DNA of 64,000 nucleotides, taken from an uncultured Bacilli bacterium. Lineage in GTDB: Bacteria; Bacillota_I; Bacilli_A; RF39; UBA660. The position numbers were made by a program, and so were the translations under genes. Below are positions 33,500-41,524 of the stretch, piece after piece. The stretch is from assembly GCA_934101575.1 (NCBI GenBank), contig CAKORJ010000001.1:558001-622000 (forward strand). Reading direction: 5' to 3'. The notes beneath the pieces were generated by a model. That model was not told the origin of the DNA. It was given only the letters and a program-made list of their open reading frames with translations, and did not search any database. Positions within the stretch are counted from its first letter, which is position 1; every line of letters starts with the position of its first letter.

Positions 33500-34675
33500 C
33501 TAAAATTTAACTCTTATCATTGAGTTTTTTGGATATTTATTATTTGTTTTTATTTTTATTATTTGTTTTGGATGTCTAGCGCAGTCTATTTCGTTTAAAT
33601 CTTCATCATATATGTTCTTAAATACTATGTTATGTTCTTTTCCATCTGGTGTGAATACTACGGCTTCATCTTCTTTTTTAAAGTAGTTTCTTTGTTCTAA
33701 TACTAATATATGTTCTTTGTTGTCATAGTCTATTACTACTGCTAAGAAGTCTTGATTTGATGCTTCGTCTCTTCCATTATAGTACTGATCGTTTTCATCT
33801 GTTGTTCCTTTAAAGTACTGAGATGTTGACTCTCTATTTGCTACTCTTGTTAGTATTTTATTATTTTTTTCTAGTAACTCTTTAGTGAAGCTATTATTAT
33901 AATATGCATCTATTAGTTTTCGATAACAACTTATTACTGTTGCAACGTAATAACTACTTCTCATTCTACCTTCTATTTTTAATGATTTTACTCCTATTTC
34001 TATTAACTCTGGAATGTGATTACTCAAGTTTAGATCTTTGGTTGCAATAGAATATTTTGTTTTTCTTTCTTTATCTAAGTCAAATATGAATCTACATACT
34101 TGGGCACATCCTCCTCTATTTGAGTCTCTATTTGTGAAATAGTTTGATAGGACACATCTTCCTGAATAACATGTACACATTGCACCGTGAAGGAAGACTT
34201 CTATTTCGGCATTTGTTTCTTTTATTATTTCTTCTATTTGTTTTTTATTTGTTTCTCTTGCTAAGACTACTCTTTCTACTCCTTGTTCTAACCAGTATTT
34301 TACACTTTCTTTGTTTGTTGTTGAGTTTTGAGTACTTATATGAATATTTAAGTTTATATTTTCTTGTTTTACTATATCTATTATTAAGGGATCACTTACT
34401 ATTATTGCATCTATATTACATTTTTCTAGTTCTTTTAAGTACTCTGTTAAGCCTTCTAAATCTTCATTATGAAATATTATATTTACTGTTACATATAACT
34501 TTTTATTTAATTTATGAGCGTATTCTGAAGCTTTTTTTATGCCTTCTAAGGAGAAGTTATTAGCATTTGCCCTAAGGCTGTAATTTTGTCCTCCTATGTA
34601 ACAAGCATCTGCACCATATAAATATGCTATTTTTAATTTTTCTAAATCTCCGGCTGGAGCTAATAATTCTATCAT
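33500..34675 (-). CDS. trhP2: U32-family tRNA hydroxylation protein (YrrO/TrhP2-like)
   Basis: Proteins of this group are needed for prephenate-dependent 5-hydroxylation of the wobble uridine (ho5U34) of tRNA; the old name is collagenase-like peptidase U32. The 391-residue protein has the signature MIELLAPAGDLEKLKIAYLY at the start, DACYIGGQNYSLR, EVFLHGAMCTCYSGRCVLS and RGGCAQVCRF, whose cysteines probably hold an iron-sulfur cluster. A C-terminal beta-barrel domain follows. It overlaps the smaller U32 gene by four bases and is last in the operon before greA, as in Bacillus yrrM-yrrN-yrrO. The function is from family knowledge. Confidence 0.88.
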   Translation of the reverse strand: MIELLAPAGDLEKLKIAYLYGADACYIGGQNYSLRANANNFSLEGIKKASEYAHKLNKKLYVTVNIIFHNEDLEGLTEYLKELEKCNIDAIIVSDPLIIDIVKQENINLNIHISTQNSTTNKESVKYWLEQGVERVVLARETNKKQIEEIIKETNAEIEVFLHGAMCTCYSGRCVLSNYFTNRDSNRGGCAQVCRFIFDLDKERKTKYSIATKDLNLSNHIPELIEIGVKSLKIEGRMRSSYYVATVISCYRKLIDAYYNNSFTKELLEKNNKILTRVANRESTSQYFKGTTDENDQYYNGRDEASNQDFLAVVIDYDNKEHILVLEQRNYFKKEDEAVVFTPDGKEHNIVFKNIYDEDLNEIDCARHPKQIIKIKTNNKYPKNSMIRVKF

Positions 34676-35514
34676 TTTCTTTTCACCTTATATATTGTTT
34701 TTTTATCTAGAAATAATGTACTTGTATTATTTATTATATTTTTTATTTGCTTTTCTCTTTCTAATAGTTCTTGATCTGTTTCATTTTTATTTAATGCTTC
34801 TTCATAGATTTTTGCTACTTTGTTAAATTTTTCTTCATCTAATAAGATATCATTTAATATTATGTATTTTATTCCAGCTTGTTTTAATCTATTTAAGTAT
34901 TTTATCCCATTTAGTACTTCTTTTGTATATATTTTTGTACATGTTTTATTTTCTATTATAGGATAACTATTTTCTTTTTCTATCATTTTGTGTACTTTTT
35001 CTTGATTTTTTTCTTTTGTATGATTAAAGTAATTTGTTATTAGTTTTCTTTTTGATATAGCCATTAGTTGATATCCAAATGCATTTATATATAGATCAAT
35101 TTTTGTATTTTTTGCTAACTGTTCTATTTCTTCTATTGTTATTTCCCCGGATATTACTGCACCTTTTATATTTTGTTTTTCATAGAAGTTACATGTTTTA
35201 TAGTTTGTTACTAAAAAGTTTTGGTTCCATATTAATGGTGTTTTTAGATTTAGTCTTTTTGATATATGGAGTACTGCTAAATCATAGAATAGTATTCCTT
35301 TAATATTTAGTTTATCTATTTCTTTCAATGATTCTTCTAGTTTTGGTAAGTCTTCATTAAACATGTTTTTATCTAGAGCTAGATATATTTCTTTATCTTT
35401 ATATTTATTTAGTTCTTCTAATGATATTTCATTTTCATATGTTGATAAGTCTTTTAAACCAAAAAGAAGAGTTTTTGCTCCCTTATAGTTTTTTGTATTA
35501 TATATAATTTTCAT
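34672..35514 (-). CDS. trhP1: U32-family tRNA hydroxylation protein, small subunit (YrrN/TrhP1-like)
   Basis: A 280-residue relative of the preceding U32 protein, working with it in wobble-uridine hydroxylation in Bacillus. It keeps the barrel fold (GILFYDLAVLHISKRL, IDLYINAFGYQLMAISKR) but, like other YrrN proteins, shows a reduced cysteine set. One Cys near NYKTCNFYEKQ and one in NKTCTKIY are visible. It overlaps the flanking genes by four bases and one base, so translation is coupled. Identification rests on sequence and on gene order. Confidence 0.8.
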   Translation of the reverse strand: MKIIYNTKNYKGAKTLLFGLKDLSTYENEISLEELNKYKDKEIYLALDKNMFNEDLPKLEESLKEIDKLNIKGILFYDLAVLHISKRLNLKTPLIWNQNFLVTNYKTCNFYEKQNIKGAVISGEITIEEIEQLAKNTKIDLYINAFGYQLMAISKRKLITNYFNHTKEKNQEKVHKMIEKENSYPIIENKTCTKIYTKEVLNGIKYLNRLKQAGIKYIILNDILLDEEKFNKVAKIYEEALNKNETDQELLEREKQIKNIINNTSTLFLDKKTIYKVKRK

Positions 35515-36116
35515 TATTTTAACCTTCTTTCGGTAACAGATATTCCATCTCCTAATTCATAGAATTTTGTTTTATATTTTATATTGTTATTTAAGAATTC
35601 TATATAGCTTCTTATTTTTTTGACTAGTCCTCTTATATTTCTACTGGTTATGTCTTTTAAATCTTTTTTTACATATCCATGAAAGCTTAAATTATCTGTT
35701 ATGATTGCTCCGGTTATTTCTAAATTGTTTTCAAATTTATTGAAGAATTCTTTGTTTTTACTTTTTGCTGCGTCTATTATTATTAGATCGAATTTTTCTT
35801 TTAGTTTTACTTCTAAGGCATCGTTATAAATTAATGTTATTCTATCTTCTAGGTTCATTTTTTTTACGTTTTTTAGAGCTTTTATATATCTGTCTTTATC
35901 TTTTTCTATTGTTGTTACTGTTACTAGTGGTGAAGATAAGGCCATCATTATTGATGAGTATCCTACGGCTGTTCCTATTTCAAGAATTTTTTTTACTCTG
36001 TTATCTGCGATATAATCTGTTATAAAATCTATTGTTTCATCTTGCATTATTGGTATGTTTTCATCTAATGCTTCTTGTTTTATTTCTTCTAAATCTTTAT
36101 AAATTTCTTTTACCAT
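35514..36116 (-). CDS. trmR: tRNA 5-hydroxyuridine methyltransferase (YrrM/TrmR-like)
   Basis: SAM-dependent O-methyltransferase that converts ho5U34 to mo5U34 in tRNA. The 200-residue protein has the SAM-binding motif ILEIGTAVGYSSIMMAL, the acidic TTIEKDKDRY loop, and IIDAAKSKNKEFF, typical of class I metal-dependent O-methyltransferases. Context is decisive: it lies next to both U32 genes in the same order as Bacillus. Its start overlaps the mltG stop by seven bases. The ribosome-binding site is weak, consistent with coupled translation. Confidence 0.85.
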   Translation of the reverse strand: MVKEIYKDLEEIKQEALDENIPIMQDETIDFITDYIADNRVKKILEIGTAVGYSSIMMALSSPLVTVTTIEKDKDRYIKALKNVKKMNLEDRITLIYNDALEVKLKEKFDLIIIDAAKSKNKEFFNKFENNLEITGAIITDNLSFHGYVKKDLKDITSRNIRGLVKKIRSYIEFLNNNIKYKTKFYELGDGISVTERRLK

Positions 36117-37189
36117 TCAAACCACAATCCCTTATTTTTTAGTTCTAATATTACTTTATTATGTGTTTCATAATCTTTTGTTAAGTAAACTTTTCCATTT
36201 TTGTCTGTGACGAAATAATAGTATTCGTGTTTACTTGGGTTTATTGCTGCGTCTATTGCTCCTAGTGAAGGATTACATATTGGTCCTACTGGGAGTTTTC
36301 CTGCTAGACTTGTACTTCTTGTATTATATGGATTTGCTTCATCGTACTCTGATTGATAAAGTTCTCCGTTCATTTCTTTTTTTGCTCCATAGTAACTTGT
36401 TGGGTCGCTTCCTAAATTCATTTTTGCTTTTAGTCTGTTATAGAATAGTCCAGCTATATCTTTTCTACTGTCTTGTTTTACTTCTAGTTCTACAATTGAA
36501 GCCATTGTTAATATTTGATGAGTAGTATAACCACTTTTTTCTATTTGTTTTTGATATTTACTTAGTTTTTTATCCATGTGAGTAATCATTTCATTAAATA
36601 TTTCTTTAGTACTTACATTTTTTGAATTAAAATTATATGAATCTGGGAATAAGTAACCTTCTAATTTATAATATATGTTTTTGTTTTTTATATCTTTTGT
36701 TATGAACCAGTATTTTTTTATTAATTCATTTATATATGTTTCATCATTTGATAAGTTTATTACATCTTCATAGGAGTTATTTGTATTTTTTGCTATTTCT
36801 TTTGCTATTTGTCTTATGTTTTGTCCTTCTTTAAATGTTAGTGTTATCTCATCTTTATTTACTCCGCCTTTTTTTAGTTTTGATACTATTTCTCCTAGTG
36901 TCATGTTGCTATTTAAATCATATTTTGCGGCATATATTTGTTTTGCATCTTTTACTACGACATATGCTAGAAACACTTTTTCATTTTTTATTAGTCCTTC
37001 TTTTTTTAAATTTTGTCCTATTTGACTAAGTGATTCGCCTTCTTTTACTATGAAGTCTACTTCTTTTCCTTTTAGGGATACAGGACTTAGAAAATATATT
37101 ACTAGTACTATTCCTATTAGACAAATACCTAGTATTATACTTAAAAATATATTTGCTTTTTTATATTTATTTTTATGCTTGCTCTTCAT
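36110..37189 (-). CDS. mltG: endolytic transglycosylase MltG
   Basis: MltG cleaves nascent glycan strands at the membrane and so sets strand length. After the basic start there is one membrane segment (IFLSIILGICLIGIVLVIYFL). A LysM-like region (VKEGESLSQIGQNLKKEGLI) and the YceG domain follow, with the catalytic Glu in ILTMASIVELEV and conserved GLFYNRLKAKMNLGSDPT, TRSTSLAGKLPVGPICNPS, and YYYFVTDKNGKVYL. The start at 37189 is chosen because GGAAAG precedes it; the ATG at 37207 lacks a site. It overlaps the DUF1292 gene by 17 bases. Confidence 0.95.
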   Translation of the reverse strand: MKSKHKNKYKKANIFLSIILGICLIGIVLVIYFLSPVSLKGKEVDFIVKEGESLSQIGQNLKKEGLIKNEKVFLAYVVVKDAKQIYAAKYDLNSNMTLGEIVSKLKKGGVNKDEITLTFKEGQNIRQIAKEIAKNTNNSYEDVINLSNDETYINELIKKYWFITKDIKNKNIYYKLEGYLFPDSYNFNSKNVSTKEIFNEMITHMDKKLSKYQKQIEKSGYTTHQILTMASIVELEVKQDSRKDIAGLFYNRLKAKMNLGSDPTSYYGAKKEMNGELYQSEYDEANPYNTRSTSLAGKLPVGPICNPSLGAIDAAINPSKHEYYYFVTDKNGKVYLTKDYETHNKVILELKNKGLWFEW

Positions 37190-37511
37190 TATTCTTTCCA
37201 CTTTCATCTATTGTTCTTAATGTTGTCTCTATTACTTTCCAAACTTTTTCTGAAGTAATGCTTTGTAGTTTCGTATAACCGTTTTCTTCTTGTATTTCAG
37301 AACCATATACTATGTTACTTCCATTTTCATCTTTTTCATAAGCAGTATAAGCCCTATATCTTTTTTGTGTTTCTTGATCGTCAAATTCCAGTAACTTATA
37401 AAATACTTTGCTTTCACCTTTTTCATTAAAGATTATAAATGAATTTTCACTTAACTCTTGAACATTATTTTTTATTTGTTCATCTATCATCTTTTTTATT
37501 TCTTCACTCAT
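37173..37511 (-). CDS. yrzB: DUF1292 protein (YrzB-like)
   Basis: Small acidic cytosolic protein of 112 residues whose core, ENSFIIFNEKGESKVFYKLLEF, and the later KVWKVIETTLRTIDE match DUF1292 (PF06949). Molecular function is not established, but it is nearly always found between ruvX and mltG in Bacillota, as here. It starts four bases after ruvX and is clearly in the operon. Confidence 0.85.
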   Translation of the reverse strand: MSEEIKKMIDEQIKNNVQELSENSFIIFNEKGESKVFYKLLEFDDQETQKRYRAYTAYEKDENGSNIVYGSEIQEENGYTKLQSITSEKVWKVIETTLRTIDESGKNNEEQA

Positions 37512-37515
37512 ACTA

Positions 37516-37929
37516 TCACTTTTCCTTTCTGTCCAAGTAAGCTTTTAGTATTACTACGGCAGATAAGCCATCTATTACTTTTTTTCTTTTTTTTCTTGAT
37601 AAATCTGCGTCTATTAGGACACTTTCTGCCATTCTTGTTGATAGCCTTTCATCTTGTAAAATTATTTCTTTATCTATTTGCTTTTCTAACTTTTGTTTGA
37701 ACTCTTTTGTTTCTTTTGTTCTAAAGCCTTCGGAGTTATCCATGTTTTTTGGATATCCTAATACTAATTTATCTATATTTTCTTTGTTTATTATTTCTAT
37801 TAATTCTTTTATTAGATTTTCTTCATTTTCATATCTGATATTTTTGTAGAATGTTGCAATTGTTCCTGTTCTATCTGATATTGCAAGTCCTAGTGATTTT
37901 TTTCCTAAATCTAATCCTAAATATCTCAT
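37516..37929 (-). CDS. ruvX: RuvX/YqgF-type Holliday junction resolvase-like protein
   Basis: A 137-residue RNase H-fold protein. It opens with MRYLGLDLGKKSLGLAISD, carrying the first catalytic Asp. LVLGYPKNMD holds the second motif, and LQDERLSTRMAE with DGLSAVVIL carries the remaining acidic residues. The family acts in pre-16S rRNA processing and may also act on DNA junctions. It overlaps ireB by four bases. Confidence 0.92.
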   Translation of the reverse strand: MRYLGLDLGKKSLGLAISDRTGTIATFYKNIRYENEENLIKELIEIINKENIDKLVLGYPKNMDNSEGFRTKETKEFKQKLEKQIDKEIILQDERLSTRMAESVLIDADLSRKKRKKVIDGLSAVVILKAYLDRKEK

Positions 37930-38174
37930 TTTACATCCTTTAAGTAGTATTTAAGAAGTGCTTCTAATATTTTTTCTCTTTCTAATTTTTGAATTTTTTT
38001 TCTTGAATCTTTATAGCTTGATATATATCCTAAATCGCCACTCATTAGGTATCCTACTATTTGATTAATTCCATTGTATCCTTTTTCATTTAGAGCATTG
38101 TTTACGTGGGATAATGTTTCTGTTATCATGTAATTTTCTAATTCGTCTACTCTAAATATCATTGTATTTTCCAT
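37926..38174 (-). CDS. ireB: IreB-family regulatory phosphoprotein (UPF0297)
   Basis: IreB/YrzL is an 80-90-residue helical protein phosphorylated by the PASTA kinase IreK/PrkC, linked to cephalosporin resistance in enterococci. Here 82 residues include TLSHVNNALNEKGYNGINQI and VGYLMSGDLGYISSYKDSR, which are nearly invariant in the family. It heads the operon, with alaS absent upstream. GAGGTGAATT precedes the ATG and a promoter lies about 30 bases further up. The kinase is not in this window. Confidence 0.92.
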   Translation of the reverse strand: MENTMIFRVDELENYMITETLSHVNNALNEKGYNGINQIVGYLMSGDLGYISSYKDSRKKIQKLEREKILEALLKYYLKDVK

Positions 38175-38199
38175 AATTCACCTCATTTTTTTCATATTT

Positions 38200-38228
38200 A
38201 TTTTATCATTTTTAGTAATAATAAGCAA
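38200..38228 (-). promoter_or_regulatory. promoter of the ireB-greA region operon
   Basis: TTGCTT (38223-38228) and TAAAAT (38200-38205) on the minus strand, spacer 17. Confidence 0.65.
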
Positions 38229-38247
38229 GTAATGTTTTGAAAGTAAT

Positions 38248-38276
38248 AAAAAAAGGAGAACTTTTTATAGTTTTCT
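38248..38276 (-). terminator. intrinsic terminator of the LACC1-like gene
   Basis: GAAAACT and AGTTCTC pair with one G-U, followed by CCTTTTTTT on the minus strand; the hairpin overlaps the end of the gene. Confidence 0.55.
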
Positions 38277-39188
38277 TGTTCTACCTTTTTCTACTGTATA
38301 TTGTGGAAGTGAGTCTTCATAGTATGCCCCAACTAAATATTTTCCGTCTATTACTGGCTCATGTAACATTTTTGATTTTGTACTTGAATATAAAGTCGCT
38401 TCTGTATAAGTGTTTTTCTTGTTTACAGTTATGTTTTCTTCTGGGATTCCTCTATTTGTTATCATGTTTATTATTGCTTGTTCTTGATCTATGTTACTAC
38501 ATATTAATCCTATAGATAAGTTTATTAGTTTTTGGATAGTATTTTGTCCTTGATAGAAAGTAAACCTCTTTTTTATGCAACCTTTCCATAATTCAGGATT
38601 ATTTTTTATTGCTTTTGGTTTTAGTATTATTCTATTGCTTTCTTGTTTTAAATTAGAACTTATGTATACTTTTATGTCATCTAGACTTGAACCTGCTTCT
38701 TTTTTTAAAGCATTTATCATGTGTAATGGAATTCTATCTCCTATTTGTCTTAATCCACAATGTGCTAATGCTGTTATTCCTTTTTTTTGATCTTCCATTA
38801 TTACTACTGGATCATCTGAGACAGGATAACCTATTGTTATTCCTGGATTATCTTTTTTTAATAATACTATATCTCCGGGTGTTTTTACTTTTTTAAGATT
38901 TTTATCTTTTTGATATATTTTTTCGTCTGCAATGAAGTACTCACCTGGTCTGTACTTTATACCATTATCATATGGTACAACTAGTTTTTCTCCATCAAAG
39001 CCGTATTCTTTTCCTACTTTTCGCATGTTTTCTTCATATTTTTCTTTTGTTTCTTTAATTGCTTTTTCTTTTGAAGAAAAGTCCATTTGATCAAAGTCTT
39101 TTACTGCATCTTGTAGATAGTATTTAAATGACATTTGTCCATCTATTATTCCTGTTTCTATTATTGATACTTTTTTCCTCTTTTCCAT
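38265..39188 (-). CDS. divergent LACC1/YfiH-like (polyphenol-oxidase-fold) protein
   Basis: A 307-residue cytosolic protein. Its central part, PGITIGYPVSDDPVVIMED followed by GITALAHCGLRQIGDRIP, aligns with the YfiH/LACC1 core, which normally reads T-A-D-C-x-P-V and A-A-H-A-G-W-R-G. Those enzymes are purine nucleoside phosphorylases/adenosine deaminases using a zinc held by one Cys and two His. Here the Cys is replaced by Asp, the WRG becomes LRQ, and the upstream VHG motif is not found. The activity is therefore doubtful, and the family assignment is moderate. The ATG at 39188 is chosen for AAGGGGG upstream; the track-like alternative six codons earlier has none. Confidence 0.5.
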   Translation of the reverse strand: MEKRKKVSIIETGIIDGQMSFKYYLQDAVKDFDQMDFSSKEKAIKETKEKYEENMRKVGKEYGFDGEKLVVPYDNGIKYRPGEYFIADEKIYQKDKNLKKVKTPGDIVLLKKDNPGITIGYPVSDDPVVIMEDQKKGITALAHCGLRQIGDRIPLHMINALKKEAGSSLDDIKVYISSNLKQESNRIILKPKAIKNNPELWKGCIKKRFTFYQGQNTIQKLINLSIGLICSNIDQEQAIINMITNRGIPEENITVNKKNTYTEATLYSSTKSKMLHEPVIDGKYLVGAYYEDSLPQYTVEKGRTRKL

Positions 39189-39218
39189 ATTTATTGCCCC
39201 CTTCATTTAATCGTACAG

Positions 39219-39247
39219 ATTATACCACTTTTCAGTAAAAAAAGCAA
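39219..39247 (-). promoter_or_regulatory. promoter of the LACC1-like gene, -35 in the rarA terminator
   Basis: TTGCTT (39242-39247) spans the loop and 3' stem of the rarA terminator. TATAAT (39219-39224) follows after 17 bases. Confidence 0.65.
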
Positions 39248-39256
39248 GGCTTTTCA
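39236..39256 (-). terminator. intrinsic terminator of rarA
   Basis: AAAAGC, loop CTT and GCTTTT, then further T residues on the minus strand. Confidence 0.6.
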
Positions 39257-39268
39257 CTTACTTTTCAC

Positions 39269-40579
39269 TTATTTTTGGTTTTTTGTAATTTGCGTTTTGA
39301 TTCTATTAATTTGTTCTAATCTAACTTTTACATTTTTTTCATTACCTGATTGACTAGGAAAATAAAATTTTTGATTAAGCAGGCTATCTGGTAAACATTT
39401 CATGTCTGTCATTTTGTATTTATAATCTTGTGAATATTCATATCCTTTTCCATAGCCCATTTCTTCATCTAACTTAGTTACAGCATTTTTTAATCTATTA
39501 GGAACTTTTACATGAGGAGTTTTTTTTGCTACTTCTTTTGCTTTTTCATATGCTGTGTAAAGTGAATTTGATTTTGGAGATGTTGCTAGGTACACTACTG
39601 CCTGGGCTAAATTAACATTGCATTCTGGAGAACCTATATATTTACAAGCATCAAAGACTGCTACTGCTTGAACTAGTGCATTTGAATTTGCAAGACCTAT
39701 GTCTTCGGAAGCAAATCTAATGAGCCTCCTGGCAATATAGAGTGGGTCTTCTCCGGTTTCAAACATTCGTGCTAAATAATATAAGGATGCGTCTACATCA
39801 CTATTTCTTAATGATTTATGTAAAGCACTTATTAAATTATAGTGTTCTTCTCCATTTTTATCATAGAGGAATGTTGTTTCGCTCATTATTGTTTCTAATA
39901 ATTGTTTTGTTATTTTTGTTTTGGTTTTGGGCAAGCATTTGATCGTGTTTTCTAATGTATTCAGTAGGCTTCTAGCATCTCCATTTGAAGAGTTTACTAT
40001 TATATCACTTGCTTCTTTTTCTATTTTTATATTTGGATAATAGTCTTTTAAGGCTTTGTTTAATATATCTTTTAAATTATCATTTGATAGTCCATGTAAT
40101 ACATAAACTTTACTTCTTGAAAGAAGTGCTGAATTAATTTCAAATGATGGGTTTTCTGTCGTAGCTCCAATTAGAATAATATCTCCATTTTCAACATAAG
40201 GAAGTAATGTATCTTGTTGTTGTTTATTGAATCTGTGAATTTCATCTATAAATAATATAGTATTTTTCTTGTTAGACTTATTCATTTTGGCAAGTGCTGC
40301 TATTTGTTTTATATCTTTTACTCCACTTTCTACTGCACTTAGTTGATGAAAGCTAGATGAAGTTGTGTTGGCTATTATTTTGGCAAGTGTTGTTTTTCCT
40401 GTTCCTGGAGGACCATAAAAGATTATAGAGGAAATGTTGTCGTTTTCTATTGTTTTTCTAAGAAGAGAATTTTTACCAACTATGTCTTCTTGTCCAACAA
40501 AATCTTCTAATTTCTGGGGTCTTGCCTTTTCTGCTAATGGCTTTAAATTAGTATTTTCATTATAATCAAACAAGTTCAT
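39269..40579 (-). CDS. rarA: replication-associated recombination protein RarA (MgsA) ATPase
   Basis: AAA+ ATPase related to clamp loaders that acts at stalled forks. The Walker A motif is IIFYGPPGTGKTTLAKI and Walker B ILFIDEIHRFNKQQQD. The sensor 1 region is GATTENPSFEINSALLSR. The C-terminal MgsA-type domain has ASEDIGLANSNALVQAV and later LPDSLLNQKFYFPS. The length of 436 from the chosen ATG is normal. AGGAGGATTATCT precedes it; an upstream in-frame ATG adds 18 residues without similarity. It is a single-gene unit. Confidence 0.94.
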   Translation of the reverse strand: MNLFDYNENTNLKPLAEKARPQKLEDFVGQEDIVGKNSLLRKTIENDNISSIIFYGPPGTGKTTLAKIIANTTSSSFHQLSAVESGVKDIKQIAALAKMNKSNKKNTILFIDEIHRFNKQQQDTLLPYVENGDIILIGATTENPSFEINSALLSRSKVYVLHGLSNDNLKDILNKALKDYYPNIKIEKEASDIIVNSSNGDARSLLNTLENTIKCLPKTKTKITKQLLETIMSETTFLYDKNGEEHYNLISALHKSLRNSDVDASLYYLARMFETGEDPLYIARRLIRFASEDIGLANSNALVQAVAVFDACKYIGSPECNVNLAQAVVYLATSPKSNSLYTAYEKAKEVAKKTPHVKVPNRLKNAVTKLDEEMGYGKGYEYSQDYKYKMTDMKCLPDSLLNQKFYFPSQSGNEKNVKVRLEQINRIKTQITKNQK

Positions 40580-40601
40580 AGATAATCCTCCTTTTGGGTT
40601 T

Positions 40602-40630
40602 ATTATAGCAATTATAACCATTAAATACAA
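40602..40630 (-). promoter_or_regulatory. sigma-A-type promoter of rarA
   Basis: TTGTAT (40625-40630) and TATAAT (40602-40607) on the minus strand, spacer 17. A second TATAAT lies inside the spacer. Confidence 0.65.
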
Positions 40631-40635
40631 CAAAT

Positions 40636-40668
40636 TAAAAAAGACCTAATATTTTAGCAAGGTCTTTG
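40636..40668 (-). terminator. intrinsic terminator of the 40674-41132 gene
   Basis: AAGACCT and AGGTCTT pair across a 12-base loop, then six U residues on the minus strand. Confidence 0.7.
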
Positions 40669-40673
40669 TTTGA

Positions 40674-41132
40674 TTATTGTTTTCTTGTTTTTTGTTTACG
40701 TGTTTCTTTTTGATATTCTTCTCTGGTTTTTATACTACGAACTTTTTTTCTTAACTGTTTTTGATATTCTTCTATATTTTTGAAGTCTATGGTTTCTTCA
40801 TCTGTTTCACTTAGGACTTCTGATAAGGTAAATACTGTGTTTTGATCGCTTATATATCCTATGTTATATTTTTTATCTTGGTGTTTTATATAAAATCTTT
40901 TTATTAAAAATGTGTTTCCTTCACTTATTATTGGTTCTATTTGATTTTTTTCGGCATAGGCTTCGGTCAATCTATAAAAATATTCTAAATTTTTCACATT
41001 TCTTATATCTTCTTGTGTTGCTCCTTCTGTGTTGTATTTATAGAAATCACTTCCAAAACCTGCTTTATCATTTAGAAATTTTTGTACCCAATTCATATAC
41101 TCTTCATTTATTAGTTCTTTGTTATTGCTCAT
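40674..41132 (-). CDS. hypothetical cytosolic protein
   Basis: I do not recognise this 152-residue protein. It is soluble, mixed alpha/beta by appearance (FLIKRFYIKHQDKKYNIGYIS in the middle), and has a strongly basic, Lys/Arg/Glu-rich tail (about 122-152) that could bind nucleic acid or be a coiled helix. The gene has its own terminator and stands between rarA and the tRNA cluster. Promoter elements are not clear, so it may be read from the tRNA promoter past a hairpin. Confidence 0.5.
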   Translation of the reverse strand: MSNNKELINEEYMNWVQKFLNDKAGFGSDFYKYNTEGATQEDIRNVKNLEYFYRLTEAYAEKNQIEPIISEGNTFLIKRFYIKHQDKKYNIGYISDQNTVFTLSEVLSETDEETIDFKNIEEYQKQLRKKVRSIKTREEYQKETRKQKTRKQ

Positions 41133-41154
41133 ATTTTCCCCCTTTAATATGAAA

Positions 41155-41175
41155 TAAAAAACCCCTTAGGGGTTT
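41155..41175 (-). terminator. terminator of the tRNA cluster
   Basis: AAACCCC and GGGGTTT with a three-base loop, then a U run on the minus strand, just after the tRNA-Glu 3' end. Confidence 0.75.
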
Positions 41176-41186
41176 ACTTTTATATT

Positions 41187-41263
41187 TGGTGACCAGTACG
41201 GGATTTGAACCCGTGAATGCTGCCGTGAAAGGGCAGTGTGTTCAACCGCTTCACCAACTGGCC
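41187..41263 (-). tRNA. tRNA-Glu (UUC)
   Basis: The 77-base cloverleaf has acceptor strands GGCCAGT and ACTGGTC (one G-U). The anticodon arm is CTGCC-CTTTCAC-GGCAG with anticodon TTC. The T arm contains GGTTCAAATCC. CCA is encoded. It is the last of three tRNAs in the transcript. Confidence 0.95.
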
Positions 41264-41272
41264 ATTTAAAAA

Positions 41273-41349
41273 TGGCGCCTCAACTAGGACTCGAACCTAG
41301 GACCCCTTGATTAACAGTCAAGTGCTCTAACCGACTGAGCTATTGAGGC
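41273..41349 (-). tRNA. tRNA-Asn (GUU)
   Basis: Acceptor GCCTCAA/TTGAGGC; anticodon arm CTTGA-CTGTTAA-TCAAG with anticodon GTT; T arm GGTTCGAGTCC; encoded CCA. It is nine bases from tRNA-Glu and six from tRNA-Ile. Confidence 0.95.
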
Positions 41350-41355
41350 ATAAAA

Positions 41356-41432
<77 letters not shown>

Positions 41433-41461
41433 ATTTGCTCTCTCTTCACTAAGCAATATAA

Positions 41462-41490
41462 ATGTTACTATATATTTTTAGTTTTGGCAA
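41462..41490 (-). promoter_or_regulatory. candidate promoter of the tRNA cluster
   Basis: TTGCCA (41485-41490) and TAACAT (41462-41467) on the minus strand, spacer 17. The -35 is good; the -10 matches four of six. Confidence 0.5.
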
Positions 41491-41524
41491 GTATTTTTAG
41501 AAAATTTTTTTTATTTTTTTGTTT

